Shown in pieces: positions 35,302-47,495 of a stretch of DNA of 64,000 nt. Where the stretch lies: NCBI RefSeq assembly GCF_026212465.1, contig NC_080051.1, positions 18,300,459-18,364,458 on the forward strand. Direction: 5' to 3'. The position numbers and the translations under genes were made by a program. The DNA is from Amaranthus tricolor. Taxonomy: Eukaryota > Streptophyta > Magnoliopsida > Caryophyllales > Amaranthaceae. Every line of letters begins with the position of its first letter. Within the stretch, counting starts at the first letter, position 1. The notes below the pieces were generated by a model. It had not been told where the DNA came from and did not search any database. It saw only the letters and a program-made list of their open reading frames with translations.

Positions 35302-35459
35302 ATTTTTTTTTTGGATCTTTCGCTGTTGATAACAGCGAATTATCCCGAGGCTAGGCTCGGTTGTACGGACGCTTATTTTGGAAAATAAGTTTTTACGAAG
35401 CTCATTTTTAGAATTAAGTTGTTAAATAATCTTAATTTTTTCAAATTTTCACATTAATT

Positions 35460-36680
35460 TGGCCCAAACTTGATCCAAACCTAAAGGATTCTCAAGGGAC
35501 AGTATAAAATTGACTATCAGCTACTTAAATCTAAATTTGACATCATATGAAAATGACTTCAACTATTAAAATTTAAACCTATTCAAAATTCAAGCCTATT
35601 TTTAAACCTATGTATCCTTTCTGCAATGTAAATAGTTGATTTGAACATAACTCGATGTCCGACTCAGCCAAATAACTTCAACTGAACGTAATAAGATATA
35701 ATTAATAACCTGCTTTCAACCATATTTAAATGAACAACTATTATTAGTCAATAAGAGGCAGACTTTCATTTGAGTCTGCCTGATTTGGACCCTTTTATTA
35801 TTTCTAAAATTTTAAAATTATTATTCGACCTCTTAAATTTTTTTGTTATTCAATTTTGTATCACCCTATAAAAAACTCAATATCCGCAATCCAGAATCTT
35901 GCCTCGGCAATGACCTATGTTAACCAACTCAACATGTTCTCCCCATACAAGTCTAGTAGGCCGCAATCTTTCTAAATCAAGGCCCTCACAAATGAGTGTT
36001 GGATAGGTGTGAATTCAATTTTAGCAACTCTTAAATGAAATAACTCATTTGTTTGGTTGATTACTTTAAGATTACAAGTGATCAATTTAACATTATAAGT
36101 AAACACTTTAAAATTATAAATGAGATCAACTTAAAATTATAAGTGATCACTATAAAAGACCACTTTAAAATTATAAAATAAGTGATTAATTTAAAAATAT
36201 AAGTAATCATAAGTTATCTTATAAGTGTACATAGGCAATTCAGACAGTTTAATATAATATAGATAATCTTGCCCTAAAATCGTTAAATTTGTCAACAAGT
36301 GACCCAATCTAGCATGCGACTTGAGTACTTGACCTTTCAAAATCGGGTATCCTCTCATAACCCGAACTAAGTGACCCATTTTTTTGTTTTGCCATAATTA
36401 AACTACCTTGTGTCCCCACATGTCTCAAGTGATTTCTTACGTGGCAAACCAACCTTAAATTCTCTCTCTTCTCCTTTTTCTCACTTTCTGTCTTTCTGAC
36501 TCTCCTTTGCCCAAAAGTATCCCATTAGGCAATATATTGATTTTTAAATTTAGGGTTTTTAAATTGGGGCAAAACGTAAAGTTTTTTTTGATTAGATCTA
36601 AATCCTATTGACTTCAAAATATTAGAGTTTATTTGAATGAATATGAGCTGATTATTTCATTTTTGGGACAAATTTCCACA
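35460..36680. other. UTR5 upstream region with short repeats
   Basis: No gene is seen. From about 36040 to 36215 there are six or seven imperfect copies of a unit like AAAATTATAAGTGATCAC. Related strings occur at 27435-27535 and 31740-31830. The start of the UTR5 gene follows, with a pyrimidine-rich leader (TCTCTCTTCTCC) near 36460. A 5' untranslated intron is possible but not shown. Confidence 0.45.
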
Positions 36681-39600
36681 ATGGAGACAACTCCAGTGGC
36701 CGCTGTCAAAGAAAACAAGCTATTTAAAGGAGTTTTCGCCGTTGCCGGAATCATGTTTACTCTGGTTATCTATGGCGTCTTACAGGTAATCAAAGCCTTA
36801 TTTTGTGTAAACGTTCGTATTTCCTCAGTATTGTTTTGTTTGCTTTATAATTTTGTCTGTAATGTCTTATGTTGTTTTCTGTTAAATGTTAATTTTACTA
36901 GTATTTAACTTTGGTTTTCTTTTTACATCACTATTTAACTTATTAGTATTTTAATCATCGCTTTTTAGTTTTTACTGGATAAACGTCAATAGTCTGAAAT
37001 TAAATTCGTTTATTTATGATCTTATGTAATAGTGACAAGTTAAAGCTTGTTTAGAAAGGTTTTAAAAAACTAAGGAAGGGGCTGCTAGTTTGGATTCGAA
37101 TTTTGTAGAAATCTTTGATTTATGACTAATGCTGCAAGTTGAAGGGGAGTCTTGGAATTTTAGGTGTCCGTGTGTGACTGAAAGGGCACGGATTTGATTC
37201 TTGATGCAGCCACTTGCAGAAATGCAAAGGTTGGCATTACGCCATCATTCTTTCCCGAAATCCTTGTTCTTGGGTGCCGCTTTGCTCACAGGGCTGCCTT
37301 TATTGAGGCTATATTTTTCTAGGGTGATGAAACTAATGTTGAAACCTAGAAGTTTTAAATGTTTAAGAATTATGTTTGCCTATTTGGTGATACGCCAGGT
37401 AAAGATTTGTGAATTTGCAGGAAAAAATTATGAGGGTTCCATATGGACAAAATCAAGAGTTTTTCAGATACTCTTTGTTTCTAGTCTTTTGCAATCGTCT
37501 TGCAACGTCAGCTGTATCTGCTGCTTCCTTAGTGGTAAAGTGTCAATACTTTTGAGTATTTATTCCAAACTTGTTCGGCAGTAAGAATGGATTGGATTGA
37601 GAGAATGTAAGATTGTTTGATTGTGTTTTGTGTATTAGGCCAGTAAGAAAGCATTGGATCCTGTTGCTCCTGTTTATAAGTATGGTATGATTTCTGTAAC
37701 AAATATTCTAACGACAACATGTCAGTATGAGGTAATTTTGAGGGAATTTCATAAAAAATGTGGTTAAAATGATTATGGTTTGGAACGAGAGTTGAATCGA
37801 CACACTTTTTGTCTTGCAGGCCCTTAAATATGTCAGTTTTCCCGTTCAAACTCTTGCGAAATGTGCCAAAATGATACCAGTCATGGTAAGTCTGTTTGTT
37901 TTTCAAGTGTCATAGTACTGTGTTGTATGTTAAATTATTTTCTTATCTCTTTGCTTCGTTGCTGCTCATAAATTTTACCCTTTTCTTTCCTTGAAAATTG
38001 GATGGAATCCACAAATGTTTGTCATTTGCTAGCTATTTGAGTTGTGTCATGTTCCCCAAACAACATTTATTTTGCTTAAAGGCCTTAACTGGTTTTGTTG
38101 GATGTTTCATCTACCCTCTTCTGGCACCTGCAGGTTTGGGGTACCTTAATCATGCAAAAGAGATACAAGGGATTTGATTATATGTGGGCTGTACTTGTAA
38201 CCATTGGTTGCTCTATCTTTATTTTATACCCGGTTAGTATTAAGCATTTTTTTCAATTTCAGTCCTGTGTTCTAAAACGTGCGGCCGAGGCACGCTTAGG
38301 CGTGAGTTGCTAAGAGGCGACCACTTAATTGCCTCCTTGAGTCTAGGCGCAACGCGATACTAGAGGCTCTTCAAAGGCACACCTTTTCGCGCCTCGCGCG
38401 CTTTGTGTGTCTCGTGTATGCCTGATGTGATTTGAGAGTTAATTTACACTGGCACGTACTATTCTTAATTGAAACAGTAACTCTATCACTAATCTCAGGA
38501 AGCACATGGCATTTCCACAGGCACCTGTGTCACTATTCTTGATTTGCTTAATGTTTTAGGTCTTCGGAGACAAGATATGTAGGTAGCCTGCTTATGCACA
38601 TGAAGCAAGCATGCCTATTGAAAACTATGTGTACTACTTGACATACCACATATGCCGAAGTTGTTCATCATCAACTTTTAGTGGCCTTCATGCTTGAGTA
38701 TTGGATGTCCGTAGTACATACCCAATTGAACCAAACTGTTAAAGTATCATAGGACTATTGTAGAACAATCATGTATGCTGCTTATTCACGTGAAATTACA
38801 ATGGATGTTTGCAATCATTGTTATCACAAGGGTAAGATTGCAAACATCAAACTTCCTACCCCCACCTTGGCGAGAGTCACTTAGTGTAGTGGCATTGTGT
38901 TATTGCAAATTTGTTGTATGATTGAGTAGTGCTCCTTTTTTTTGGAAATCTTAATCATTAACCCTTTCTTCCTGTGTTTTTGTGTTTTTCTCTTTGATAC
39001 AGGCTGGAGATGATATCAACCCTTACAAGAAAGGAAGAGAGAGCACAATTTGGGGTGTGTCTCTCATGGTTGGTTATCTTGGGTACTTTATCTAACACTC
39101 TTGTTTTTTTATTTATTTCTCTATCTTGGTAGTCATTTTCTCTTGTGATGAGGAAAGGTTGACTTTTGAAATGCTTTAGTCAATAATGGTCATGACTCGT
39201 GACACTAATCATTTTACTTTTACTTAGATTGATGTTATGTCATATTATCTATCCTATATCAATTTTTTATGAAGAAATTCCCTCTTGCCCTTTGCTTGGT
39301 GGTACGACAGTCAACATCGACATGCTATAATTAATTGATGGATCAACAACAATTTAGTGGGTTTACCCATGTAAAAAAGATTGATTCTGCCTCGTGGAAT
39401 TTTCTTCCAAAAAGGTTACCCTATAAGTCAGTGAAATCTTAAACTTGACACCCTATGAATTAGTGGAACTCCTTTACCTCTCATGGTTCATAGGCTAGGT
39501 ATTAGGATGTTAACATTTGTACCCTTAATGAAGCAGAATTATGAGAGTTCTTAAGAAGAAATTTGATAAAAAGGGTAAGCTTTTTTCGGGCATTGAGAAT

Positions 39601-42265
39601 AGGGTGGTGATCTTTGAGGCCAATCCTCAATTTGTCTCTAAATAGTGAAATGCTTGTGTTGTCTTCTATGTTGCCTGTGGTGAATGGTTTTCTTTTGGTA
39701 TGGGCTCTTTGTGCTTTTTAATATTTTATATATTTTTTTTGTGATGATGGTTTTCTTGTCCTTAGTTGTGGAATTGGGATGAACTTGATAGTTATGAGTT
39801 TAGAATAGTCTCGATAGTAACTATGTCATGGTGCCATATCGTGTAAAATGATAGGACACAATGTACTTAGGCCAAAATCATGAATCATGACACCTAAAGA
39901 ATGTTCTCTTGATTTACTTATCAAGCTGATTATGGGATAGCAAATAAACTTTACTCATGGTATCTAGCAGGATTCTTTATACAAGTTAATAAACCTAAAA
40001 TTAAATCTATCTCGAACATTGAGGAAAATTAATGATAATTCTAAAATTAAGCATTCAGTAATAGCAAGAAAGAATATTCTCATCCAACTTCAATATACAA
40101 GTACAAACACAATAACAAGAGAAAGACACAGTTCAATAATATAAATCACAACTAAAATTGACAGAATAGAAAAGATAGATATTTTGTACAAGCACTGTTT
40201 AATCAGGTTTATCATATTACAAGTCTCAAAAGTCTTCCTTAAAGCTATTAATTAACAAATTACTGCATACTGCTCTATTCCAAGATGGATCTACTTTCGT
40301 CTTCATGCTTACTGATTTGTTTGCTATCGAAGTTCCTTCTTTCTATTATTTTCCACACAAGAAATCTTAGTTTCTTTTTGTAGATTTTGTTTGTTGTTTG
40401 TCCTAAATTTCAATTACCAACGGACTTAAAATAATTAATTCCAACTTTAGTGCTGTGGTGCTCTGCGCTGCTTTTAAGTTATGTAATACTTCCTCTGTAT
40501 TTTATAAGTTGCAACGTTTCAACAAAAATGTGAGTGATTTTGAGAGAATTTTGGAATTAAAAAGAATGATAAAGTATGTTAATCCACTTAAAAGTTCAAA
40601 TTCCCGGAAAAATTAAGTCTTGCTTAGCTCCTTCAGTTTTATTTTCTTTCCAATAAAAAACACTGAGCTTCTTCATTTATTTTTCCTTTTTGATTGGATA
40701 TATTTCTGCAATTACGACTACAATGGTGTGGTGAGCAAGCATTCCTATCGTGGCCTAAATTTGAAAAGTTTTTTGTGATGAGGCATTATTTTCTTGTGCT
40801 TCATTTGAGGTGAACACACCACTCCATTGTATCATGTTTTTCGGACATGTTTTGACATAAGAGACCAATAAAGCTTTATCGTGTGTGCCTGTTTTGTTGC
40901 TATCTATTTGTTTTAAAGTTTTTAAATTATCTGGTGTGAAACCAATTTACAAGAACTGGTGTCAATGACTTTATTACTTCAAACATTGTAACCTATATTC
41001 TTGCCTGTGGTGCAGATTTGATGGGTTTACAAGCACATTTCAAGATAAATTATTCAAAGGCTACAATATGGAGATACACAACCAAATTTTTTATACGACA
41101 CTGTGCTCCTGTGTTTTGAGCTTTACCGGTTAGTTTTCTTTTTAATGATTTTTTTCTCATTTGTTCTTTCATATGTCCATTATTTCGATGGGGACAAAAA
41201 CTTATAGTACTTTGGTTTTGGATTATAATGGACTAAAGTAAAATGACTCATTAAATCATATACACTTATTTATATTTATATGAAGTTGCGAATGGAAGTT
41301 GCTACCAAGGGTCAATTGAAAACAACCTTTTTGTTAGTTTTATAAAACAAGAGTAAGCTTGCGTACATCCGATCCTTGTGAACCCCGCCCTAAATGAGTG
41401 CTATTTAATGGTATTGGGTAATGGAATGTTGTTCTTTCATTTGTTCTGATGTCTACAATTGGAGATTACCCTTGCTAACTTTGCAGGAGTGTTCATGCTA
41501 TTTGATATGCATGAAATGAGATTGAATAGTTTCAAACATCATTATTATGGTGTATTGTACACCTTTTGATGAAGTTGGCCCTTTTGCTTTGCAGGGCTTA
41601 TATTACAAGGGCAACTTCTAGCAGCTGTTGATTTTATTTATAGACACCACGACTGTCTCTACGATATTGTACTACTTTCTACTGTATGATCCCTATCTTT
41701 TCCGGCAATTTGTAAGATTATTGTTTATAATGCCAACTTGGGAAACTTTATCTAGCTAATGCAATACTAAGCATCCATTCAATTTTTTGGATTGTGCTCG
41801 AGAAATTTCACACCAGTGTTTGTGCAGGTAGCAACAGCTAGTCAATTCTTCATTTCTTATACTATTCGGACCTTTGGTGCTCTCACTTTTGCAACCATAA
41901 TGACCACAAGACAGGTGAAATTGCTTCATTTTTTATGTTTTCTCTTGGTTACATTTGCAAGAATGAGTAGCCTGCTAAAACAACCGACCCGTTACAAATG
42001 CAGCTTATCAGCATTCTATTCTCATGCTTGTGGTTTGTTCATCCCTTAAGTCCGTTGCAATGGCTTGGAGCAGTAAGATCCTTTGATATAATGGTCCTTT
42101 TGTTCAAAACTCCCTTTCCATGATTAATGACACAATGTTTTGTGCCAGGTTATTGTGTTTGGTTCACTTTATGCGAAAAGCTTCCTGAGGAGCAACACCC
42201 AGAAGCCCCCTCCTTTAGCAGACGAGCAACATAAAGAGTTGACTCCTCTAAAGGGGAACCCGTAA
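36681..42265 (+). CDS. UTR5: UDP-galactose/UDP-glucose transporter 5
   Basis: Eleven exons join in frame to 343 residues: 36681-36785, 37421-37534, 37639-37731, 37820-37885, 38134-38232, 39003-39082, 41016-41128, 41595-41683, 41828-41914, 42004-42072, 42149-42265. The product is a polytopic membrane protein of the nucleotide-sugar transporter family. Segments recognisable as UTR5 include KYGMISVTNILTTTCQYEAL, KYVSFPVQTLAKCAKMIPVM, QKRYKGFDYMWAVLVTIGCS, GFTSTFQDKLFKGYNMEIHN and FISYTIRTFGALTFATIMTT. It exchanges cytosolic UDP-sugars for luminal UMP in the ER/Golgi to feed glycosylation. Length and ending (LTPLKGNP) fit the family. The ATG at 36681 follows an in-frame non-ATG stretch and matches the family N-terminus. 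Introns 5 and 6 are long. Confidence 0.94.
38270..38410. repeat. GC-rich repeat piece in UTR5 intron 5
   Basis: A GC-rich island in an AT-rich intron with partly palindromic motifs (GCGGCCGAGGCACGCTTAGGCG, GCGCCTCGCGCGC). It looks like a fragment of a dispersed GCGCCT/AGGCGC-type plant repeat. The boundaries are not defined. Confidence 0.4.
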
Positions 42266-43504
42266 GTTGAAGGCTCTTTCTTATCAATATTGTTCAGGGC
42301 GATGTCAAACCTTGAGGTTGCTATGCGACCTATTCACTCCGTTCTTGAGGTTGCTATGCAACCTGTTGACGCTGATGTTGAGATTGCTAAGTGGCCCCAT
42401 CATCAAAATGCTCAGCCGTGACACTGAGACAAGACCTTTTGGTGGGAGTGGATGCTTAGTTTGGTATAATTAGCAAGTAGGAAACACATGAGCAGTTGAT
42501 AGTTAGGCTATTTTCCCCATATTTTCAATTGAGGGAAGAGGAGTGAGTTAAAATATTACTTAGAAAAATTGGCATGTATTACAACTCTTGAAATCAAAAA
42601 TGTTTGAATGGCTCTTGGCAATCAAGTCTATTTACCTTACCTTGTCAAGTACTACTCGGTTATCTATCACCTTCCGAGGCTTAAAACTTTGGATCAGTGA
42701 CAAATTACGATAACATAATTATAAAAGATGTGCTGACCACTTTTATTTATACTCCAATCTATTTAAAAATAATAAGACTATTTAAATTGTATGGATGATT
42801 TTAAAGCAATATTGAAATATGTGAATGAAAATAAATGAAAGTGATGATTGTTAAGAGGTAGGGAGAATATGAGGAGAAAAGTAGTATAAACTTATATCAG
42901 TTTGTCTTAACTTCTATTACATTGTTTCAGCATTCAAGATCTTGCACATATATATAGTGCAAGATGTTGTAAGGAGACAAATATATTACTATTGAAAGAG
43001 ATAGAAACCCACAAATCTATGAATCCCACAAATCTATGCATTCAGGGTATTGTTCCATCACAACAATGATGACATTTTCATAAAGGGAAATTATAACAAA
43101 ATAAAAAAAACGAGCTAAAAATGACAAACTTTTAGAGACAAAGGGAGTATCCGCTTGATTGAAGTTCGTATTCAAGCCCCCTCTTAACCTAAGAGGAGCA
43201 TTTGCTAAGGGCATAGTCAATTTGCATGTTCCTGAGTGAGAGAGAGAGGTATAAAGTAAGATAAAACTGTGTTAAAATAGTGAAATCGTATCTATAAAAG
43301 AAAATATAGCAATATTAAAAATACACATAAATAATACGTCAATTTGCTAGTATCTCTTAGTTTTTTTATTCTTTATGATGCATTTTGGTAAAAATGAAAT
43401 TACAAAAATTGTCCATAATAAAATCCACCCATTGTCATTTAACATACTTCATATGCAAAAATTGCTTATTTTTGTGCTAAAAGTAAAAGTAAAAATAAAT
43501 AGTC
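42266..43504. other. Spacer between convergent UTR5 and cupin genes
   Basis: Contains both 3' untranslated regions, which are not separable by eye. Positions 42745-42890 and 43130-43150 hold fragments resembling Stowaway ends (ACTCCAATCTATTTAAAAATAA; GACAAAGGGAGTA). No coding frame is seen. Confidence 0.4.
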
Positions 43505-44855
43505 TTAATTGGGAGGTGGGAAGAAAATTTCAGCATTAGTCCTCTGGGAACGAAATTGTTGCTCGACTTGTTTAGGCACATTGAACGCTGCTTCCAACAC
43601 TTCCGGGGATAACGCTTTCCAAACCGAAGTCCTTCCAGCCAAGTGCGTGAAAACCGGGCTGCAAAACCACAAACCGAATACATACATTAGTAAAATTTAC
43701 AAAAAATCCGATCAAATTTGCCAAAGACGAGCAATTACACTACGTACTTAGGGGTAGTAACGATCGAGAACCACTCTAAACCATCTTCATCGGCAATTTT
43801 AGAAACCACAAAGAACCTCGGAACAATAAACAACTCTCCTGCCTTCACTGACGTCTCCAACACTCTCTTACCGTTAACCCCAACAATCTGAACTCGACCA
43901 CTCCCTCGTACAATGTAAGTCACTTGTAGGGCGGAATCACAAGAGAACCCGGGAGAGCACATTGAGTTTCCGTAGATCTTTACAAGATCAGCGCCAAACC
44001 CACAATCAGCCACCAATGGCAAGTTCTTGGTGTTCAAGACGACCACCTTACCACCACCCTCGATGTCCACATCCAAGGGTGCTTCCTCACAATTCAACGC
44101 AAAACCAACACGATGTTCCTTGTTTGGTTTAGGCATTGTGTTCGATTCACTAAGCTTGACGATTCCACTGGAAGATTGGCTAGTAACGAGTGTGCTGACT
44201 ACATCTTCAGGTAAGTCCCACGCACGACTTACAAACTCTGTTGTGAATCCAGTGAAGATACCATTTGAGCCGGTAAGGAAAAAATCGGTGAATTCTCCGC
44301 GTTTGTGAGCCTTGGCGGTGTCGCCCAAGAAGAGGATGGTTAGTTCAGTATCCTCTTTGTTAAACCACCAAGTGACAGCACCAAAAGGAAGTGCAATAGC
44401 ATCCCCATTTTTGATGGCAAGCACCTTCTCCTCTTTCTCAGGGAGGACAACTCCAGCTACTCCTTCACCTAAATTTCAAATTCACAATTGAAAACAACAT
44501 AACTCAAAATATTAGGTATAAATTAGTGTTCGATTTGTCAAAAATTAACCTGATTAACCGAAACCGAGTATAACTCTGACTCATCCCAAAATGACCCATG
44601 TATAAAAAATAAATTCGATATATAAGATATCTACGTGCACATAAGAACCAAAGTTAACCTGACCCAAGATATAATTTGTACCCTTTCTAATTATTATACA
44701 TCAATGGTCTTTTTACTTGGAAAAGACATCAAACAAAATCATTATCAACTAATTTATTGAACGAATCAAGCCTTGGCTAGTAACAAGTCAAAATCTTTAT
44801 CAAGATGACACATATCTCCTATTAGTATTTATCATTTATCAATACCCATTCAAGG

Positions 44856-44908
<53 letters not shown>

Positions 44909-45168
44909 GGATTATTTGCAAAGAAACACCTTTTAAAACCCTTTTTGTAAAGAAACACTTTTTATAATTTTTTTTTGTAAAAAAACACCTTTTAAGAGAC
45001 TTTTTTTAAAAAAAAGTCCTTAAATCAGTTTCCGGTAACTTTTGTCAACTTTCCGGCGTTGACTATGCCATTTGTCAACTTTCCGGCGTTGACTTTTATT
45101 TTTATTTTTATTATTAATATTATTTTTTAAAAAAAATTTTATTTTTATTATTATTTAAAAAAAATAAA

Positions 45169-45217
<49 letters not shown>

Positions 45218-45275
45218 TAATAATAATAATTTTTTTAAAAATTTTTAAAAAAATTTAAAAAATTTTAATAATATC

Positions 45276-45366
<91 letters not shown>

Positions 45367-45374
45367 TTAAAATT

Positions 45375-45410
<36 letters not shown>

Positions 45411-45505
45411 TAAAAATAAAATAAAAATAAAAACAAAAGGAAAAATAATTAAAAAAAAATTTGTTAAAAATTTTAAAAAAATTATTTTTTTTATTTTTGT
45501 TTTTA

Positions 45506-45573
<68 letters not shown>

Positions 45574-46729
45574 TATTTTTTTAAATTTTTTTTAAATAAT
45601 AATAAAAATAAAAAAAAATTTTAAAAATAATATTAATAATATAAAAATAAAAATAAAAATAAAAGTCAACGCCGGAAAGTTGACAAATAGCATAGTCAAC
45701 GCCGGAAAGTTTACAAAAGTCACCGGAAACTGATTTAAGGTGTTTTTTTTAATAAAAGTCTCAGGTGTTTTTTTTAAAAAAATTATACAACGTGTTTCTT
45801 TACAAAAAAAAAAAAAAAAAAGTTTTAAAAGGTGTTTTTTTGCAAATAATCCTTATTATTATTATTATTATTTTTAAAGAAATGAAACAATTTTTTAGGA
45901 TATTATACATTAATCAAAACTAATAGTCATGGACACTAATTTAAATTAAAACCCTAATGACCCTAAACTTATGAAAGAATTTTTCTCAAAATATGATTAA
46001 CATAATTCATAAAAACAATCAATTTTACACTCAAATCAAAACCATCTCTAAGAAAATATTAAATTTATATTTGAATCCACTTTTCATAAGGATTCTGATT
46101 CCGTTTCAAATAATTTCATCATAATAATACAATACCCCACATCAATTCATATGAACTCATGATCAAAAAAGGCATTGATATCAATAAATTGATGCAAATC
46201 AACATAAAAATTAATACTTATTAATACCCAATCCCAAATTCCCAACTAAATTCATCAACATGATCCATAACACCCATAAACCCAATTTCAATTTACTCGT
46301 CATCAACCATCAAAAAACAATATCAAAAAATTGGGGGAAAAATTAGAACTTTACAAAATAAATTTATACTTAGCAAGGTGCGCACAATTCCAAATTTCCA
46401 ACTAAATTCATCAACATGCATAATAACACATATAAACCCAATTCCAAATTTCTTGATCATCGATCATAAAAAATCAAAAAATAAAATCTTTTCAAAAATA
46501 ATTTAATTATAATAGGTAAAATAGATGATATACCTTGAAGAACATAAGCAACTTTAGAAGAATCAGAATAGCGAGGAAGAGCGAAGCCATTCTTTTGAAG
46601 AGAAAGCTTAGCAGCACCAATGTCACCTTCTTCAAGCATTGGAAGTTCAGCGGGACTCCATGAATAGTAGGACCCACCTTCACCTCCATTCACTTTCTTC
46701 GACACTTTTGGTGACAAATCAATCTCCAT
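43505..46729 (-). CDS. Bicupin, glutelin type-D 1 / 11S-globulin-like
   Basis: Three exons: 46729-46534, 44468-43748 and 43658-43505, joining in frame to exactly 356 residues, the length of the Arabidopsis At1g07750/At2g28680 group. Two RmlC-like cupin barrels are recognisable: the first around ALPRYSDSSKVAYVLQG and DAIALPFGAVTWWFN, the second around LQVTYIVRGSGRVQIVG and GELFIVPRFFVVSKIADEDG. The C-terminus is LSPEVLEAAFNVPKQVEQQF. There is no signal peptide, unlike true 11S storage globulins, so a cytosolic role is likely; the biochemical function of this group is not well defined. Intron 1 (2.06 kb) contains the MULE-D insertion. A TATA-like TATAAATA lies about 135 bp upstream. Confidence 0.93.
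44909..45852. mobile_element. MULE-D: non-autonomous relative of MULE-B in cupin intron 1
   Basis: A 944-bp element. The ends GGATTATTTGCAAAGAAACA and reverse complement GGATTATTTGCAAAAAAACA share with MULE-B the TTTGCAAAGAAACACC start, the internal TTTGTAAAAAAACACCTTTT repeats and the GTTGACTATGCC block. The flanks are TTATTATTA on both sides (44900-44908 and 45853-45861), although the site lies in an ATT repeat, so the duplication is less informative. The interior (about 45100-45650) is an AT-only mass of ATT/AAT microsatellites in inverted orientation and encodes nothing. It can be explained as a deletion derivative mobilised by an element like MULE-B. Confidence 0.85.
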
Positions 46730-46863
46730 TGTTTTTTGTTTTTCTTTTGAGTTGGAAAACTAAAGACTCTTTTTTTTTAAAAGAAAAAACTTGGGTTTTT
46801 TTTAATGAAATAGTTTTGTAATGAGAAGTTTTTGTGAGAGTAGCTAGGGAAACATTATGGGTG

Positions 46864-46871
46864 TATTTATA
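46864..46871 (-). promoter_or_regulatory. Candidate TATA box of the cupin gene
   Basis: TATAAATA on the minus strand about 135 bp before the ATG at 46729, within the expected range for a plant promoter and leader. Support is sequence and spacing only. Confidence 0.45.
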
Positions 46872-46939
46872 ATAGGGTGGAGGGCGAGTATAACATTATT
46901 TGATGCGCAACGGATTCCCATTTATTTTTATTAATCTTA

Positions 46940-47492
46940 CGGCCCGTTTGGTATATGGTATTAGAGGGCGATAATGGTAATAAAATTAAGTAATGAAAAT
47001 TTTGGTTGTTTGGATACCTTCAATGGTAATGGATGGTAATAAAATAAGGTAATGAAATTACCAAAAAGGGCCATTTTCATTACCATCAAACAACATGGTA
47101 TTAGGCGGTAATGGTAATGAAATATTACTGTGGTAATAAAATAAGGTAATGTTGTTTCGAGCTGAAGAAAAAAATAATGAAGAAAAAAAAGGTAATGTAT
47201 GTAATTATCCAAAAAAATATTATTATTAAAAAAAGAATCATTAGATAGAATAATTTAGATACAATAATGCTTTTAGATACAAATATACATTAATGAAACT
47301 AGGAGTCATTACCATTTTTTATTACTAACAACCAAATGCAATCAATGGAATATTATCTTCCATTACCATTCTTTAGTCATGCATACCAAACAAAAGAATC
47401 TTCATTACCAATTTTCATATTCATTCCTTCATTACTATTGCCATTACAACATTTCATTCCCATTACTTCATTACCATCAACCAAACGGGCCG
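46940..47492. mobile_element. Tourist-like MITE upstream of the cupin gene
   Basis: A 553-bp element with 3-bp duplication TTA (46937-46939 and 47493-47495) and inverted ends CGGCCCGTTTGGTATATGG / CGGCCCGTTTGGTTGATGG. The interior is rich in GGTAATG and CATTACC strings in both orientations, so the RNA could fold back on itself. It lies about 210 bp upstream of the cupin start codon. Confidence 0.8.
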
Positions 47493-47495
47493 TTA

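Larger units (their letters stand above)
33075..35450. mobile_element. MULE-C: PMD plus GRF, no transposase
   Basis: A 2.38-kb element with perfect 9-bp duplication ACATTAATT (33066-33074 and 35451-35459) and inverted repeats of about 95 bp (GAAAATTTGAAAAAA... to AAAATAAGCGTCCGTACA). A PMD gene piece starts near the left end and a GRF gene near the right end, and they converge. No transposase is present, so it depends on another element. Large palindromes built on TCGCTGTTAGTAACAGCGA flank the gene pair. Confidence 0.93.

Noticed and set aside
45328..45624. Ile/Lys-rich open frame in the cupin intron
   Set aside because: Lies in the AT-only interior of MULE-D; simple-sequence artefact.
46007..46534. 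A second gene upstream of the cupin exon 2
   Set aside because: The sequence is AT-rich intron of the cupin gene; exon 1 and exon 2 join in phase across it and give exact family length.
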